Source: Cacajao melanocephalus
Taxonomy: Eukaryota > Chordata > Mammalia > Primates > Pitheciidae
Direction of reading: 5' to 3'
NCBI GenBank assembly: GCA_963573385.1
Contig: CAUYLG010004984.1
Location: forward strand, 58,371 to 122,370
Length of the DNA: 64,000 nt
Made by a program: the position numbers and the translations under genes. The stretch's first letter is position 1, and each line of letters opens with the position of its first letter. Below, piece by piece: positions 13,195-26,308 of this stretch. A model generated the notes under the pieces. That model did not search any database. It worked only from the letters and a program-made list of their open reading frames with translations, and was not told where the DNA came from.

Positions 13195-13445
13195 AATATT
13201 AGAGTATGGATTTTGGCACAAGCTTGAGTATCTATCAAGACTTTACATCTCGTTGGCTGGATGATCTTGGAATACTTGTTTAATTTCTGAGCCTTGGTTC
13301 CCTCAGCTATAGATTGAAGATAACCTAATTTCCTAGGATTATTGTGAAGGTTTTATTAGACCATGTATGAAGAATGCTTGGCAAAAGTCCTGATGTAGAA
13401 TTGATGTCAACAAGTAGCACCTATTATGACTATTATTGTTATTAT
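13195..13445 (+). mobile_element. MIR SINE
   Basis: The order of pieces fits MIR in sense: 'gttggctggatgatcttgga', 'ctgagccttggttccctca', 'aggattattgtgaaggtt', 'gaatgcttggcaaaagt', and a terminal 'tattattgttattatg'. Confidence 0.8.
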
Positions 13446-14414
13446 GAAACTGAAACTGTCTCATTGCAGGGGAGGCTCCCACAGCATGACAGATCCAAGG
13501 TAGACGCAGAGCAACAGACAATCAAGGTCATTTGGAAAAAGTGACGTTGGAAAATGAAAGCAACGATTGGCGTATGGATTTGCACAAGAGAAAGTTAGCA
13601 AGTAAAGACTAGATTCTGGGCAGCCAGGTTGGTGGCTGAGCTTACTTACATTGCTTGAGTCAATGCCCTGAAGCCCATGTGGTTAGTAGTTGACAAAGAA
13701 GAGAATTCCTTGTCTTTATCAGATGCAAATCTCCAAGAGGTTCAATTTAAGAGCCATTTCTTGGACTGGCTGCTATAACCCAGCCGTTGGAGCCAAGATT
13801 ATCTTCTGGGTGATTATAACCTGGTTGGAAGAATCATAGCCTGAGTCTAGCTAAGGAGATTTAGACTGTTGTCATTTATGGAATCCCAGCTAATGAACTC
13901 TCACACAGCAGGACATGGTTTGAGGCTTTAGAAAAGCACTCCTCTTTGGCCACTCCAGTCCACCCTCCAGAGCCTCCTCTCTGATTTCCCACACACAGTG
14001 TGTTCCTTTGGGCATTGCTTCTCGAGAGGCTGGGAAAAAAAGAGATTGGTCTTCCAAGGTTATTGAACTTATCTCTTTTCCTTCGCTATACAAACAACGT
14101 GTGTGAAGACCACCCAGACTTTTGCAATTAAGGAGGAACTTGCAGGGAAGGGTATGGCCAAGGCTGTTTCACAGTCTGCCAAGTCAAGGCTCAAGTTGCC
14201 TTGTGGGAGAACTCCCTTGCCACTGCTAACTAAGCAGCCTGTCTGTCCATGGGAGCAGTGGGCGTATTGGACTGGGAGCTTGAGTCCCAAGTCGTTTTTC
14301 TGCCACTGGGAAATGTTTTGAGCTGTGCCAGTATCTGCTCATGGGCCACAAGTTGGAAGTGATTTTACACTAACAACAGAGATTTAAACAAGGAACATCC
14401 CACAAATCCTGGTG
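13446..14414. other. non-repetitive interval
   Basis: No gene or repeat family is recognised. Confidence 0.4.
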
Positions 14415-14422
14415 ACCTACAG

Positions 14423-14610
14423 CAGTGGTTCTCAGAGCGTGCCCTGGACCAGTGGCAGCAGCATTACCTGGGAAATGGTTACAAATGCAAAATCTTGGGC
14501 TCCACCCCATTCCTACCTACTGATTCAGAAATTCTGAGGGTTGAGCCCAGGAAGTGGTTTTAAAAGCCCTCCAGGTGATCCAGATACAGGCTAAAGTTTG
14601 AGAACCACTG
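14423..14610 (-). mobile_element. MER5A (hAT-Charlie MITE), full length
   Basis: Both terminal inverted repeats are visible: 'cagtggttctcagagcg' at the left and 'agtttgagaaccactg' at the right. The interior has the reverse complement of MER5A ('ctactgattcagaaattctg', 'ccctccaggtgatcc'). Flanks acctacag (14415-14422) and gcctaagg (14611-14618) are a plausible decayed 8-bp target duplication. Confidence 0.92.
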
Positions 14611-14618
14611 GCCTAAGG

Positions 14619-16120
14619 AACTCTGGCAGTGGGAATGAAGAAAATCATTCCAGGGGTCTTAAGAAAACCCAGGTGTGGCTAAAAAGATATGCCTGTCCCG
14701 ATTTCCTACCTACTCTCTATCCACACCCACATGATCTAAGAAAGCAAAAGCTTGTGGAGGCAGGTGATATGTTGGACAGAGCAAACATGTGAGAGGAACA
14801 CACTTGAGCCTACCTGAGTGGTGTTCAGCATCTGTCTTCATTTGCTCACTTATTAATTTTTATCAGTCCCATATGGAGGTTTCTGTTTGTCCTCCATAAA
14901 TAGTCATCATTATGTACAGGATTCTCCAACTAGCAAGGTGGGGACATGATCCAGGATGGGCAGGGGAGAGAGAAAGAAACAGCGCCAGTCCTGAAGGTCA
15001 GAACCAGACCTCAAAAAATCCCCCCCCAGTTCATGGCTCAGAGGAGAAAAGGAGACTGGATATAAAGGGAAGGGAAGCAGAAAAGAGATAACGGATGAAG
15101 GAGTGGGCATGGGCAGACCCATTCCAACATTTGCAGGAAGGACGAGGGGCAAAATGATAAACAGAGACTCATGTACCATGTATTTAAAGATTTAAAATGT
15201 ATAAATCAATGAACATCAAGTGAACAGAGTATTAAGTAAATTATGTAAAACTTTCTTATCTTGACAAAAATATCTTCATAGCAAACTGGAAGCCCAGGCT
15301 TGGTCAATTTAGAATTCCTGGACTCCTCAGAGTTACAGAATGCAATAATGCAAGGAGGGTGGTCACCGATCTCAGTCTCTGGCCCACGACCTGCTCCCAT
15401 TCTCTTTCCACCCTGGCTCTGACCCCACACCATGAAGGACTTCATTCAAATGCATAAATACATGAGCCCATACATCCCAGCTCCATCTATACCCCTTGCA
15501 AACAGCTTTTCTTGGTAACCTCTCAGACCTAGGAGGAGCACGTTATGCACCAGAGGCTGATATAGGCGAAGACATCCATGCAGGCTCTGGATATAGGATC
15601 GTGTCTTTTGCATAGAGAATTCCAGGGTCCCAGTCTCTTGGAGCATGGTCTTGCAAAAGAGCAGACTCTAGATAGTCACAATTCCTTGGCCTGCGGATTC
15701 TTCAAACCACAGGAAGGGTAAGAAAAACAAGAGCAGATTCTCTGAAGTATGGGTCCAGGACAAGAACCATCTTGTCCAGGTCCAAGGATAGTACCAGATA
15801 GAAAAGTTGAGGAAAAGTCAAAGAAGTAAGAGAGAGGGCAGAAAATAACAGGTGAAAAGGGCTTTAGAGAAATTTCTTCATGAAGTGGCTTTTACTGTTA
15901 CCTACATACCATGTGGGACCTGATGTTTCTCTGGGCATCGAGGGAATGGTTCTTCCTCTGAATTAGCCTCACCCCCCAACCAGTGGAGAAAAGGGAATGC
16001 CCATGCCTGCTTCATGTTTTATTCTTCTGCATACATTCCAGTGCAGAGACTAGAGATATCTATTTTCTCTGTCATAATAACCATAGATCTACTATAACTT
16101 TCCATGCTACACACTAAAGG
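14619..16120. other. non-repetitive interval
   Basis: No gene is recognised. A run of eight C occurs near 15020. Confidence 0.4.
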
Positions 16121-16155
16121 GAAGGAAGAGAGGGAAGGAGGGAGGATGGAAGTTA
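16121..16155 (+). repeat. GA-rich low-complexity tract
   Basis: A short purine-only stretch of GGGA/GGAA-type units. Confidence 0.7.
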
Positions 16156-16640
16156 GTTAGTCAATGGTCAGAGACCAGAAGTTTCTCTGGTTGAAACAAA
16201 AGAATATTTCATGAGACAAACAACTGAAAAGCAAGTTTACACAGAAAATTGGTAACTTGATGCAGCATTTTGAGCTTTATGATGTGGGTTGTTTGTTACT
16301 TGGCTTAGCTTCTGATATTGCAAAAATTTCATTTGTGAAGGTTTCTATGGCCAATTGTTTTGATGTAGATTATTTGAGTTTTGTTGTTTGCTGTTTAGCA
16401 GACATGAAATATGACCCATTTTCTCTGGGAATGTTTCATTTCCTGGAGCTGGAAATGCAATGGGGTTAGGTGAACTGCTCCATTTCTGAGCCACGTTATA
16501 GTGCTGAAGTACAGGGCAGTGCAGATCATAGCATTCTCGTGCTTTCAAAATAATTCTTTTAATTATTGTTTCTTGGGAAAAAATACTTTCTAAGGATAAA
16601 ACCAACAGAAAGAATCGCAAAGAAAAAAATGATAGAAAAA
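16156..16640. other. non-repetitive interval
   Basis: No gene or repeat is recognised. Confidence 0.4.
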
Positions 16641-16680
16641 CATCATGAAAAAATGTAAAACATCATGAAAAAATGTAAAA
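16641..16680 (+). repeat. exact 20-bp tandem duplication
   Basis: The unit catcatgaaaaaatgtaaaa is present twice with no mismatch, at 16641-16660 and 16661-16680. Perfect identity suggests a recent slippage or duplication event. Confidence 0.98.
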
Positions 16681-17269
16681 TAAGTCAAACTTAGAAACAG
16701 ATATGTTACAAATATGACAAAACCAATAATTATAAACACTTTATATAAAAACTTATGCACACATGTTTTTTTTAAAATCATCAATGCTCCAATTGTAAAA
16801 AAGATAATGGCAGACCACTGGCAAAGGAAAAATTATAATGACTAAAAATTATTTTAAAATATTTAAAATGATGTAAGATAAAATGAGATTATGTTAATTG
16901 ATACCTCGTTTCTGTTTGTAGCTTACAAACGTGTCAACAGCCTTAAAAAATGTCCACGCCCTTGACCTGGACAATTTTTTCCTAAGGACATATTAAAAAA
17001 GGGGAAAAATATTCATAAAGAAGTGATCTTTGCAGCATTCTTTGAAACAGAATTTTTTTAAAAAAATACTAATTATCTCTGCTGTGTCAGAGTTCACTTA
17101 TGCTCTGGATCTTATACTTTGGCTCAACTCTTTGGGGATTTCATTCATTCATTCAGTTATTCTCTTATATATCATCAATCTCTCTTTCCACTGAACACAA
17201 ATATGCTTGGCATCTCACAAATGTTTAAATCCTTTTTTGACCCCACATCTCTGTGAGGCTTCCACTCCA
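16681..17269. other. non-repetitive AT-rich interval
   Basis: Very AT-rich, with no recognised family. It could contain diverged LINE sequence. Confidence 0.4.
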
Positions 17270-17850
<581 letters not shown>

Positions 17851-18640
17851 ACTCCTTCAGGGTTCAGTGAAAACATCTTCTCCAACCATATTTATTTCTT
17901 TAGGTGATCTCATCCAATCCCATGTTTTCTGATGTCATCTTATATCAATCACTCAAAAATTTATATCTCTGAATTGAACCTCTCCTCCGAAACCTGGACT
18001 CATAGCCACCTGCCTACCTGATAACACTTGTATATCTCAGGCATCTTAAACTTTAGACATCCAAAGCAGGCCACTTAATCCCATCTCCCTCTCCCCAAAT
18101 ACCCAGATCTCCCCCACCTTCTTCATCTCCTTAAATATCCCCATCCGCTGTTACTAAAATGAGATAATTGCATGTCATCCTCGACTCCTCCCACTCCTCA
18201 AACTCCACATCCAAACGATCAACAAATTTCATTGGTGCTACTTCCAGAATATGTAGCAACAGAATATGTACATTTGACCACTTTCTTCCTTCTGCACTGC
18301 CACTGCCACCCTCTTAGTCCAAGTCACCACTTCCTTCTGCCTTAACTAAGTTGATTGTCTTCTAAACGGTCTTTCTACGTCTATGCTTCCCCCTACCCCT
18401 ACAATCCTTTCTTTAAGAAACACCAAAATTTTTAAAATGCAAATCAGAGCATGGCTGTCCATTTCACTTAGAATAATTTCTGAATTATTACAATGGACAG
18501 CTAGGCCATGCATGCTCCATCTCCTGCTTAGTGGTCTGATTTTATCTCGTAGCAACTGCCTGCAAGCTCACTCCAGCTCTGCCCACTCCTCCCTCTTCTG
18601 CTTCCTGGAACACAGATTTATGCACATGTGCCCACACAGT
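17851..18640 (+). mobile_element. L2 LINE fragment, part 2 (ORF2)
   Basis: Continuation of the L2 ORF2 in sense: 'ttaggtgatctcatccaatc', 'tcactcaaaaatttatatct', 'catccaaagcaggccactta', 'gtcatcctcgactcctccca', 'cagaatatgtagcaacaga' and 'cctcttagtccaagtcacca' all line up in consensus order. With part 1 it gives one of the longest L2 remnants in the window. No intact frame is left. Confidence 0.85.
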
Positions 18641-19224
18641 GGTGCTCTCACTGTGGTCATCCATAAGACACAGAATGTAAGCCTTGAAGGACATGAAATT
18701 AATTTATTTTTAAACACATTTAGTTTATTAACATGCACCTTAAATTTGGCAAGTGAACTCAAATTCCACATTAATTAGGAATTGCTTTTGGCTAAAACTG
18801 CAATGGCACAAATCATATTGAGGGTTTTTCTTCTTTCATGGAACATAAACTCCTGAGGTAGGCCATCCAAGGCTGACAGGCACCTGTGCACTATCAATCA
18901 CATCCTGAGTTTTTTCTATATTTTCACTCCTCCACCTTATATGCGGTTTCCAACCTCAAGGTCACCTCCTGGTCTCAGGGGACTGTTGGAGTTCCAGCCA
19001 AAATGTCCACATTCCAGAAGAGAGGAGGAAAGTTGTTGGAATTCCATTTGAAATTAATGATGTAGGATCTTTGCAAAGGGGAACTATTAAGACAGATTGT
19101 CTTTCCATGATTTCTCAGAAATAATTTTTTGAAAAGAAGAAAAGTTATATTGAAGGCAAAAGAAATACATTCCCTTCTATGCCAAGGACAAGGAATGAGA
19201 TTTGAGAGAAGGAAGAAGGAGAGC
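18641..19224. other. non-repetitive interval
   Basis: No gene or repeat family is recognised. Confidence 0.4.
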
Positions 19225-19301
19225 TAATATTTTTAGCATCTTTATTATGTACCAGGCACTTTATCTGCAATATTTCAGAACACCCCTTAAGGAAAGTTGT
19301 G
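19225..19301 (-). mobile_element. MIR SINE, left half (antisense)
   Basis: 'tttattatgtaccaggcact' followed by 'ttatctgcaatatttcagaa' matches the reverse complement of the MIR 3' end. The element is split by the MLT1 LTR and continues at about 19687. Confidence 0.75.
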
Positions 19302-19684
19302 TGCTATGGGCTGAAGTGTGTCCCACTCCCTACAAATTACTACGTTGAAGCTTTAACCTTCAGTACCTCAGAATGTGGCTACATTTGGATATAGGGTCTT
19401 TAAAGAAGTACTTAATTAAAATTAAGTCATTAGACTGGGCCCTATTCCAGCATAACTGATGTCTTTATGAGAAGAGATTAGGATGCAGACACACAAAGGG
19501 AAGACCATGTGAAGACGCAGGGAAGACAGCCATCTACAAGTTGGGGGGAGACCACAGAAGCGAACAACCCTGCCAACACCTTGACCTCGGAATTCTAGCC
19601 CCCAGAACCACGAAAGAATGAATTCCTGTTGTTTCAGCCACGCAGTCTGTGGTATTCTGTTACAGCAGCCTTATCAAACAAACT
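19302..19684 (+). mobile_element. MLT1A-type LTR inserted into a MIR
   Basis: It starts 'tgctatgggctgaagtgtg', followed by 'ttgaagctttaaccttcagt', 'gagaagagattaggatgcag', 'gaagaccatgtgaagacgca', 'ttgacctcggaattctagcc', 'cagaaccacgaaagaatgaa' and 'ggtattctgttacagcagcc'. These follow the MLT1A/A0 LTR from start to end. It is a solo LTR. The two MIR halves on either side join in consensus order, so it landed in an existing MIR. Confidence 0.88.
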
Positions 19685-19686
19685 CA

Positions 19687-19870
19687 TGCAATCATGCTCA
19701 TTTTTCAGATAAAGAGACTGACACTCCAAGAAGGCAACTTACTCAAGATCACAGGCCAGCAATCGGCAGTGCCAAGATTCCATCCCAAGTACAGCCTCAA
19801 AGTCCGTGCCCTTCCATCCTGCCAGGTGATTCTCTTCCACACCAACCCCAACTCTTAACAGTTGAGAGCT
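19687..19870 (-). mobile_element. MIR SINE, right half (antisense)
   Basis: 'catttttcagataaagagac', 'actcaagatcacaggccag' and 'agtgccaagattccatccca' are the reverse complement of the central and 5' part of MIR, completing the half at 19225-19301. Confidence 0.8.
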
Positions 19871-21004
<1,134 letters not shown>

Positions 21005-21077
21005 GAAAAATATTTGCCATATATAAAAGCAGAATAAGAATGAGGACACCCCCACCTACAAGTTACAATGTGTGTTC

Positions 21078-21690
21078 TACTTACCTACTGCTGTGTAACT
21101 AAGCACCCCTGAACTTAGTGACTTAAAACAAGATCATTTATTTTGGTCATGAATCTTGTTTTGGGCAAGACTTGGCAGGATCAGCTTATCTCTGCTCCAC
21201 TGGAGAAGCTCAAAGGCTGGAATGTGGAATCACCTGGAGGCTCACTCATTCACGTGTCTCGTGGTTCATGCGAGAAGACCCATGGGGCTTCTGGGGCATC
21301 TCCCTCTATCCTTATGTGGTCTCTCCCCCAGTGTCTCTCCAGCATGGTGGTTCAGGGCAGCAAAGGTCTTGCATGTTGGCTCAGGGTTCCCAAGGTATCA
21401 TGTACCCAGCAAGGAGAGAAAAGAGAAAGAAGAGAAGAGAGAGGAGAAACAGACAGGAAGAATCATACTAAAGCCAGATTGCATTTCTTGTTCTGGCACT
21501 GGAAGTCATGCATGTCATGTCCACTGTATTTTGTTCATAAAGGCCAGATCATTTGCAAGAGGAAGGGAACCATACACCCTTTGTGATAGGGCCTGCAGAA
21601 ATAGATGGCATGTGGCCATTTACAAAATATGATTTGTAAAGTACACGACAGAAAGACACAACTGGGAGGAACTGATTGTGGTCACTAACA
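21078..21690 (-). mobile_element. MLT1-type LTR, antisense
   Basis: The plus strand reads as the reverse complement of an MLT1 LTR: 'ctactgctgtgtaactaagc', 'gaacttagtgacttaaaac', 'aagatcatttattttggtca', 'gaggctcactcattcacgtg', 'caaaggtcttgcatgttgg', 'aggaactgattgtggtcac'. A purine-rich patch of about 45 bp at 21412-21455 interrupts it. Three overlapping plus-strand frames in the 5' half are not coding evidence. Confidence 0.85.
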
Positions 21691-22150
21691 AAGCCAAAAT
21701 ACACCTTCAAGGTCAATGGGAAAGAAGCTGAAAACGAAGGTGAGCTGGGGGACAAACAGATCTGGGAAACCCCACATGTATGGCAGCTCACCCTAGGGAC
21801 CTTGCTGCAGAGTCACCTGATGTGGGCTGGAGGACCAGGTAAAACAAAGCATTGTTTTGGTTGTTTATTAAAAGAGGGCATCCACCTCAGTCAGAAAATA
21901 GGAGCAATTTACTTGGTTTTGCCACAACAGGTATACATAGGAAATGCTTCTCAGAGCAGGAACTTCCCTGCCCCAGGGCTGGGCTTCACAGACAATGAGA
22001 ACCTTAGTTTAATTAAATTGGACTAGAGAAAAGATAAACTTTCAATGTTCACCTTTAGTCGGAGACTAAAATATGCAGACAAGTACCTACATAAACTCTA
22101 ATAAAATCTACCTCAACACTTAGTATTGGACATGCATAGACTTTTCTTTG
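21691..22150. other. non-repetitive interval
   Basis: No gene or repeat family is recognised. Confidence 0.4.
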
Positions 22151-22297
22151 TGGTGGAGAAGGAAGCAAGGAACAAAGGAAGTGAGGAAAGAATGAAGGGA
22201 GGGATGGACGAAAGGATGGATGGAGGAAGGGAAGGAGGGAGGAAGGGAGGGAGAAAGGAACAAAGAAGGGATGAGAGCAAGGGAGGAAGGAAGGTCA
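22151..22297 (+). repeat. purine-rich (GGAA/GGGA) tract
   Basis: Nearly 150 bp with very few pyrimidines, built of GGAA, GGGA and GGAT units (for example 'ggatggatggaggaaggga'). It is a diverged tetranucleotide-type satellite. Confidence 0.9.
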
Positions 22298-22401
22298 GTC
22301 ACTGGACATACCCAAAGATAAAATTGTTCAAAACAAGGGCCAATTTTAAAATTCAGAGTAAATACATCCCCTACCTCCAAAAAACAGTAAAAACACTTTT
22401 A

Positions 22402-22703
<302 letters not shown>

Positions 22704-23233
22704 TTGATACTTGAGCTTCAAAGATCTGAGAAAGCACAATCTGTGGTGAATAAGGATTGCTTTCAGATTTTAAAAAATTAGCAAATTCAAGAACCAATGG
22801 AGACAACAGAGATAATAAACAGTAAGATAGATACTAAACTAATAAATGAGAATTTTAAGACAAGATATTTCCCTACTATTCACCAGAAAAAGATAAAGAA
22901 AATTACACAGTGAGCCAACCTATCAAAAAGAAAGGACAAATCCAGTAACACTTCTTTTTTTTCCAGGAGACAACAGCAATAGGTTCCTGCAGAAAGACTT
23001 GAGACTTCTCAAAGGTTTACAAATGGTTTGGAGGAAAAAAGTCCCCACACATGGCATACTCTAGTGACAGTATAAACATTCACATCAATTTCAAATTCAA
23101 AGACTATGGAAACCCACAATTTGGTATATTAAATTACATTGAAAATGAAAATTAACTAGATTATCAGAATTTCCCAAAATACTAAATCACAAAAGGTAAG
23201 AATCAAATAATTCCTCAAAATCCTGACAAATGA
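22704..23233. other. non-repetitive AT-rich interval
   Basis: No repeat family or gene is recognised. Confidence 0.4.
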
Positions 23234-23268
23234 TTAGAGCAAATGAGGTAACCTGATCTTGTCGCTGG

Positions 23269-23739
23269 TTACAAAATAAATAATAAAAAGTAAAAGTCTT
23301 TCCTGCTTCTGACAATGTAGCAAAGTAAACTCACTTCTAAAAAATTCCAAGTGAGAGGGAAATTGAGGACCCAGGAGTCTAACAAAAAACAAAAGAGATC
23401 CATGGGGAGATACAAGGGTGTTGGGTCTTGACTGAAAGCTGTACAGAAGAGTAGGGACCACCAGTGGCGGATGGGATTGGTTAGCACTGTCTCGTGTTTG
23501 CCCTCCTTACAGCATCTTGCGTTGGGCAGGTCATTGCTGCCCTTACTATTCCAGTAGGACATGAAAACATCAGCCTCAGCTGAGGGCCAACTACGCCAGT
23601 TGGAGGTGATAGGGTAGCGCTGTGGCCATGTCATAGGCTGGTGGGTGAACTTGGGCAGAGCAGGTGCTGGTGTGCTGGTCAGCTCCCGGGAATATCTCCT
23701 CACCGACTTTCCTGATGGCACACTACCATCTCTGTCCAT
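23269..23739 (-). other. unassigned minus-strand reading frame, CpG-retaining
   Basis: A 156-codon frame reads on the minus strand. Its first ~95 codons have a balanced, Pro/Ser/Arg/Trp-containing composition; the last ~50 are hydrophobic and look like translated noncoding DNA. The first part keeps clearly more CpG dinucleotides than its surroundings. I do not recognise the protein. It might be a decayed retrocopy or a chance frame in a GC-richer island; no poly-A tail or intron boundary is evident. Function is not claimed. Confidence 0.2.
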
Positions 23740-23983
23740 ATATAAAATAGGGAGCCGACCACAAACACAATCCTTATATCCCTACCGATAAGTGCCAACA
23801 ACCCGCATCCTCTAGCGTTTTCTGTTCTCAGCCTAGGATGCTTGACTTCATCTATGGCAAGAAATGTGTACCAGGAAAAGCATATTGAGAGATGTTTGCT
23901 GTTCACCATAATGTGCTGTGTCACTTATCAAAGTGGAAGCAAAAAATCTTTTCTCCAGGGCATTCACAATATTCACCATCACA

Positions 23984-24075
23984 CCACATACACGCACACA
24001 TGCACACACACACACATACACACACATCATTACCAGCCCCTCTGCATTATCCCCACCATCATGCCACACCTACAC

Positions 24076-24113
<38 letters not shown>

Positions 24114-24318
24114 TCATCACCAGCCCCTCTGCATTATTCCCACCATCATGCCACACCTACACCATACACACACACACACACACACATCATCATCATCATC
24201 ACCAGACCCTCTGCGTTATTCCCACCATCATGCCACACCTATATCATACACACACACACACACACATCATCATCACCAGCCCCTCTGCATTATCCCCACC
24301 ATAATGCCACACCTACAC

Positions 24319-24350
<32 letters not shown>
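23984..24350 (+). repeat. compound minisatellite: 4 x ~55-bp unit alternating with (CA)n
   Basis: A unit starting 'accagcccctctgcatta' and ending 'cacctacaccatac' occurs four times, starting at 24032, 24119, 24201 and 24275. Each copy is followed by a (CA)n tract of varying length, and three are preceded by CAT triplets. The array begins with irregular CA/CG/TG dinucleotides. Long plus-strand frames across it encode only His/Thr repeats and are not genes. Confidence 0.95.
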
Positions 24351-24352
<2 letters not shown>

Positions 24353-25229
24353 ATTTTAAGATTCTGTTTGTCCATAGCGTAAACCAATGCCTCTTTCAAC
24401 ATTTTTAGGCCAGTGTATAACTCAGGGATTGAGTAATAGGCACTCTTGTTTGTTAAGTAGGATAAAGAAAGAGGTTTAGGTGAGTACGCAAGGAAAATTG
24501 TATTGCCAGGAAGTCATTGTTGACTCTGCTTGTGTTGCTTAGGGAGCGAAAGTCTGCCCCATCCAACTGTGGAATGGCTCAGTGCCTTCCTGAAGCACTA
24601 CTCCCCCAGTCACACACTTTCAGAGTCACTCCCCCTCACATCCTGCTGTAAATATTTCTGAAGGCTGAGCCATCCCTCCCTCATAACATGTCCATCAAGC
24701 AGGTTTACACTAAGCAATGCTTTGTTACTGGTTTCTCCAGGATGTCTCCTCCCACAGCCCAGGGGAGACTGAAGAAGATGGATGCATTTGACCTGATGTG
24801 GAAAGGAGCAAAGTGGGTGATCTTCTCACTCTGGCATTTGCCTGTGAACTTTTCCTATGTGTGCAAGAATCCCGGAGGGCTTTGAGCATCTCCTAAGTCC
24901 CTGTTGGAATCAGCACAGTATCTAATCGAAGCTTTCTTTTGGCTGCATTTTCTGGGAATGTGATCCAAAGGAACTGAGTGAAGCAATACTGAGAACCCCA
25001 ACTTGTGCTTTAGCTTTGATCCATTTGGCCAGGCTTCAGTAGAATTTCCCTAAGCTTCATGTTTGAAATGATGAGGACATTTTCCTTGGGGATAGTGCCA
25101 TACATCAGATCAGGCTCTGAGGACACTTACAAATGCCTGTGTGATTCATGATGTTTTTAGGCTTAGAGGATGACTCTTGCGGCAAAACCTGCCAACCACC
25201 TGGGCCGTGGCTGAATGAACGCAGGACCA
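24351..25229. other. non-repetitive interval
   Basis: No gene or repeat family is recognised. Confidence 0.4.
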
Positions 25230-25455
25230 CCAAGTAGAGCAGCTCAGGCCCTGGCCTGGGTTCTAATTGGAACTCTCCTCTTATGAGCAGTGAGACCTGG
25301 GGCAAATCCCCTGATCTCCCTCTGCCTCAGCATCACAGTTAAGCTGGGGAGAGTAAGAGATCTTCCTCCTAGGGTTGTTGTGTAGATTAAATGAGATAAT
25401 ATAGGAAAATAGCACAGTTCCTAAGTCATTACAAATAAATTAATGTTAGCTTTTA
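25230..25455 (+). mobile_element. MIR SINE
   Basis: In sense: 'gagcagtgagacctggggca', 'ctccctctgcctcagcatca', 'agggttgttgtgtagattaa', 'atgagataatataggaaaat', 'agcacagttcctaagtcat'. This is a good match along most of the MIR consensus. Confidence 0.82.
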
Positions 25456-25457
25456 AT

Positions 25458-25545
25458 ATTCAACAAAGGCTGACTCAGCAGGGTCAAGCTCTGTGCTGGA
25501 TTCAGGGACACAGCATGAGTAAAAAAGAAAAATCCCAAACTCCCT
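25458..25545 (-). mobile_element. L2 3'-end fragment, antisense
   Basis: 'agctctgtgctggattcagg' and 'acagcatgagtaaaaaagaa' match the reverse complement of the L2 3' terminus. It abuts the MIR. Confidence 0.6.
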
Positions 25546-26308
25546 TCCCTCATTCAGGCCTTGGGTGCGGGGATGTCTGGTTGGCAGGGGTCCAGCTGAG
25601 TGGACAAGGACACGTAAGGGGTGAGGATCTCCTGCCAGGGCAAGCTCCAGGAAACCTGCAGGCCCTGGACTTAATTCTTGTCACTGTGCTTCCTGCCCAA
25701 GGCTCCAAGGTGCCTCTTCCCGTATCTTTCTTGCTGCTCTGAGGCCCATCCCTCCCTTCCCAGGTGACCACCAAGTTGAAATGCTTTCTGTGTCCCCTCA
25801 TCCTCCTGGCTGGCAGTTTCAAGAGGTGCTTTTCTGTTTGGTGACACTGCAAGGGACACACTCGTAGGCTCAGGTCTTCTCACCCCTAACCACCCGGCCA
25901 AACTGCAGAGGAAAAGATACTGATTCATATCATGTAATGAGTCTTTCCCTACATGAAGAACCAAAACACAAGTTCAAAAAGACTGTCATTTGCCAATAAC
26001 TGCTTATATGAATGACTGAAGGACATTTCCGGCCATTTCTATTTAGTAGGTCTGCAGTGAGGCATGAGTATTTTTTCAAAGTTCCCTGGTGATTCTGATA
26101 ATCAGACAGATTCCAACAGGATCAAAGGGACACCCAACTCCCAAGGACTCCTGGCAACTCCGGTACACGAGCACGTTCGGATACCTAGGCTGAGTCCGAA
26201 GCCTCATAGGGTGATTGTGGAAGGCAATCAATAGACATGAGGGTCTCTATCCTACCCATACCCTTGGCCACTGCCACCAGGGAAAAAGAACAAGCAGAAA
26301 AAGTGGCA
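25546..26308. other. non-repetitive interval
   Basis: No gene is recognised. A few dozen bases near 26066-26105 faintly resemble MER5. Confidence 0.4.

Noticed and set aside
18383..18778. 131-codon plus-strand frame
   Set aside because: It starts within the L2 ORF2 remnant and runs into non-L2 DNA; it is not an intact L2 protein.
18762..18805. Second MADE1-like fragment
   Set aside because: Similarity is limited to short AAAACTGCAAT-type words and the terminal repeat is absent.
21143..21632. Plus-strand frames of 99-158 codons in three registers
   Set aside because: All three registers are open over the same antisense MLT1 LTR, and coding DNA would favour one.
23842..24408. 188-codon plus-strand frame and two overlapping frames
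   Set aside because: They read through the CA-rich compound satellite and encode only His/Thr-type repeats in all three frames.
26066..26105. MER5-like fragment
   Set aside because: Too short and diverged to separate from chance.
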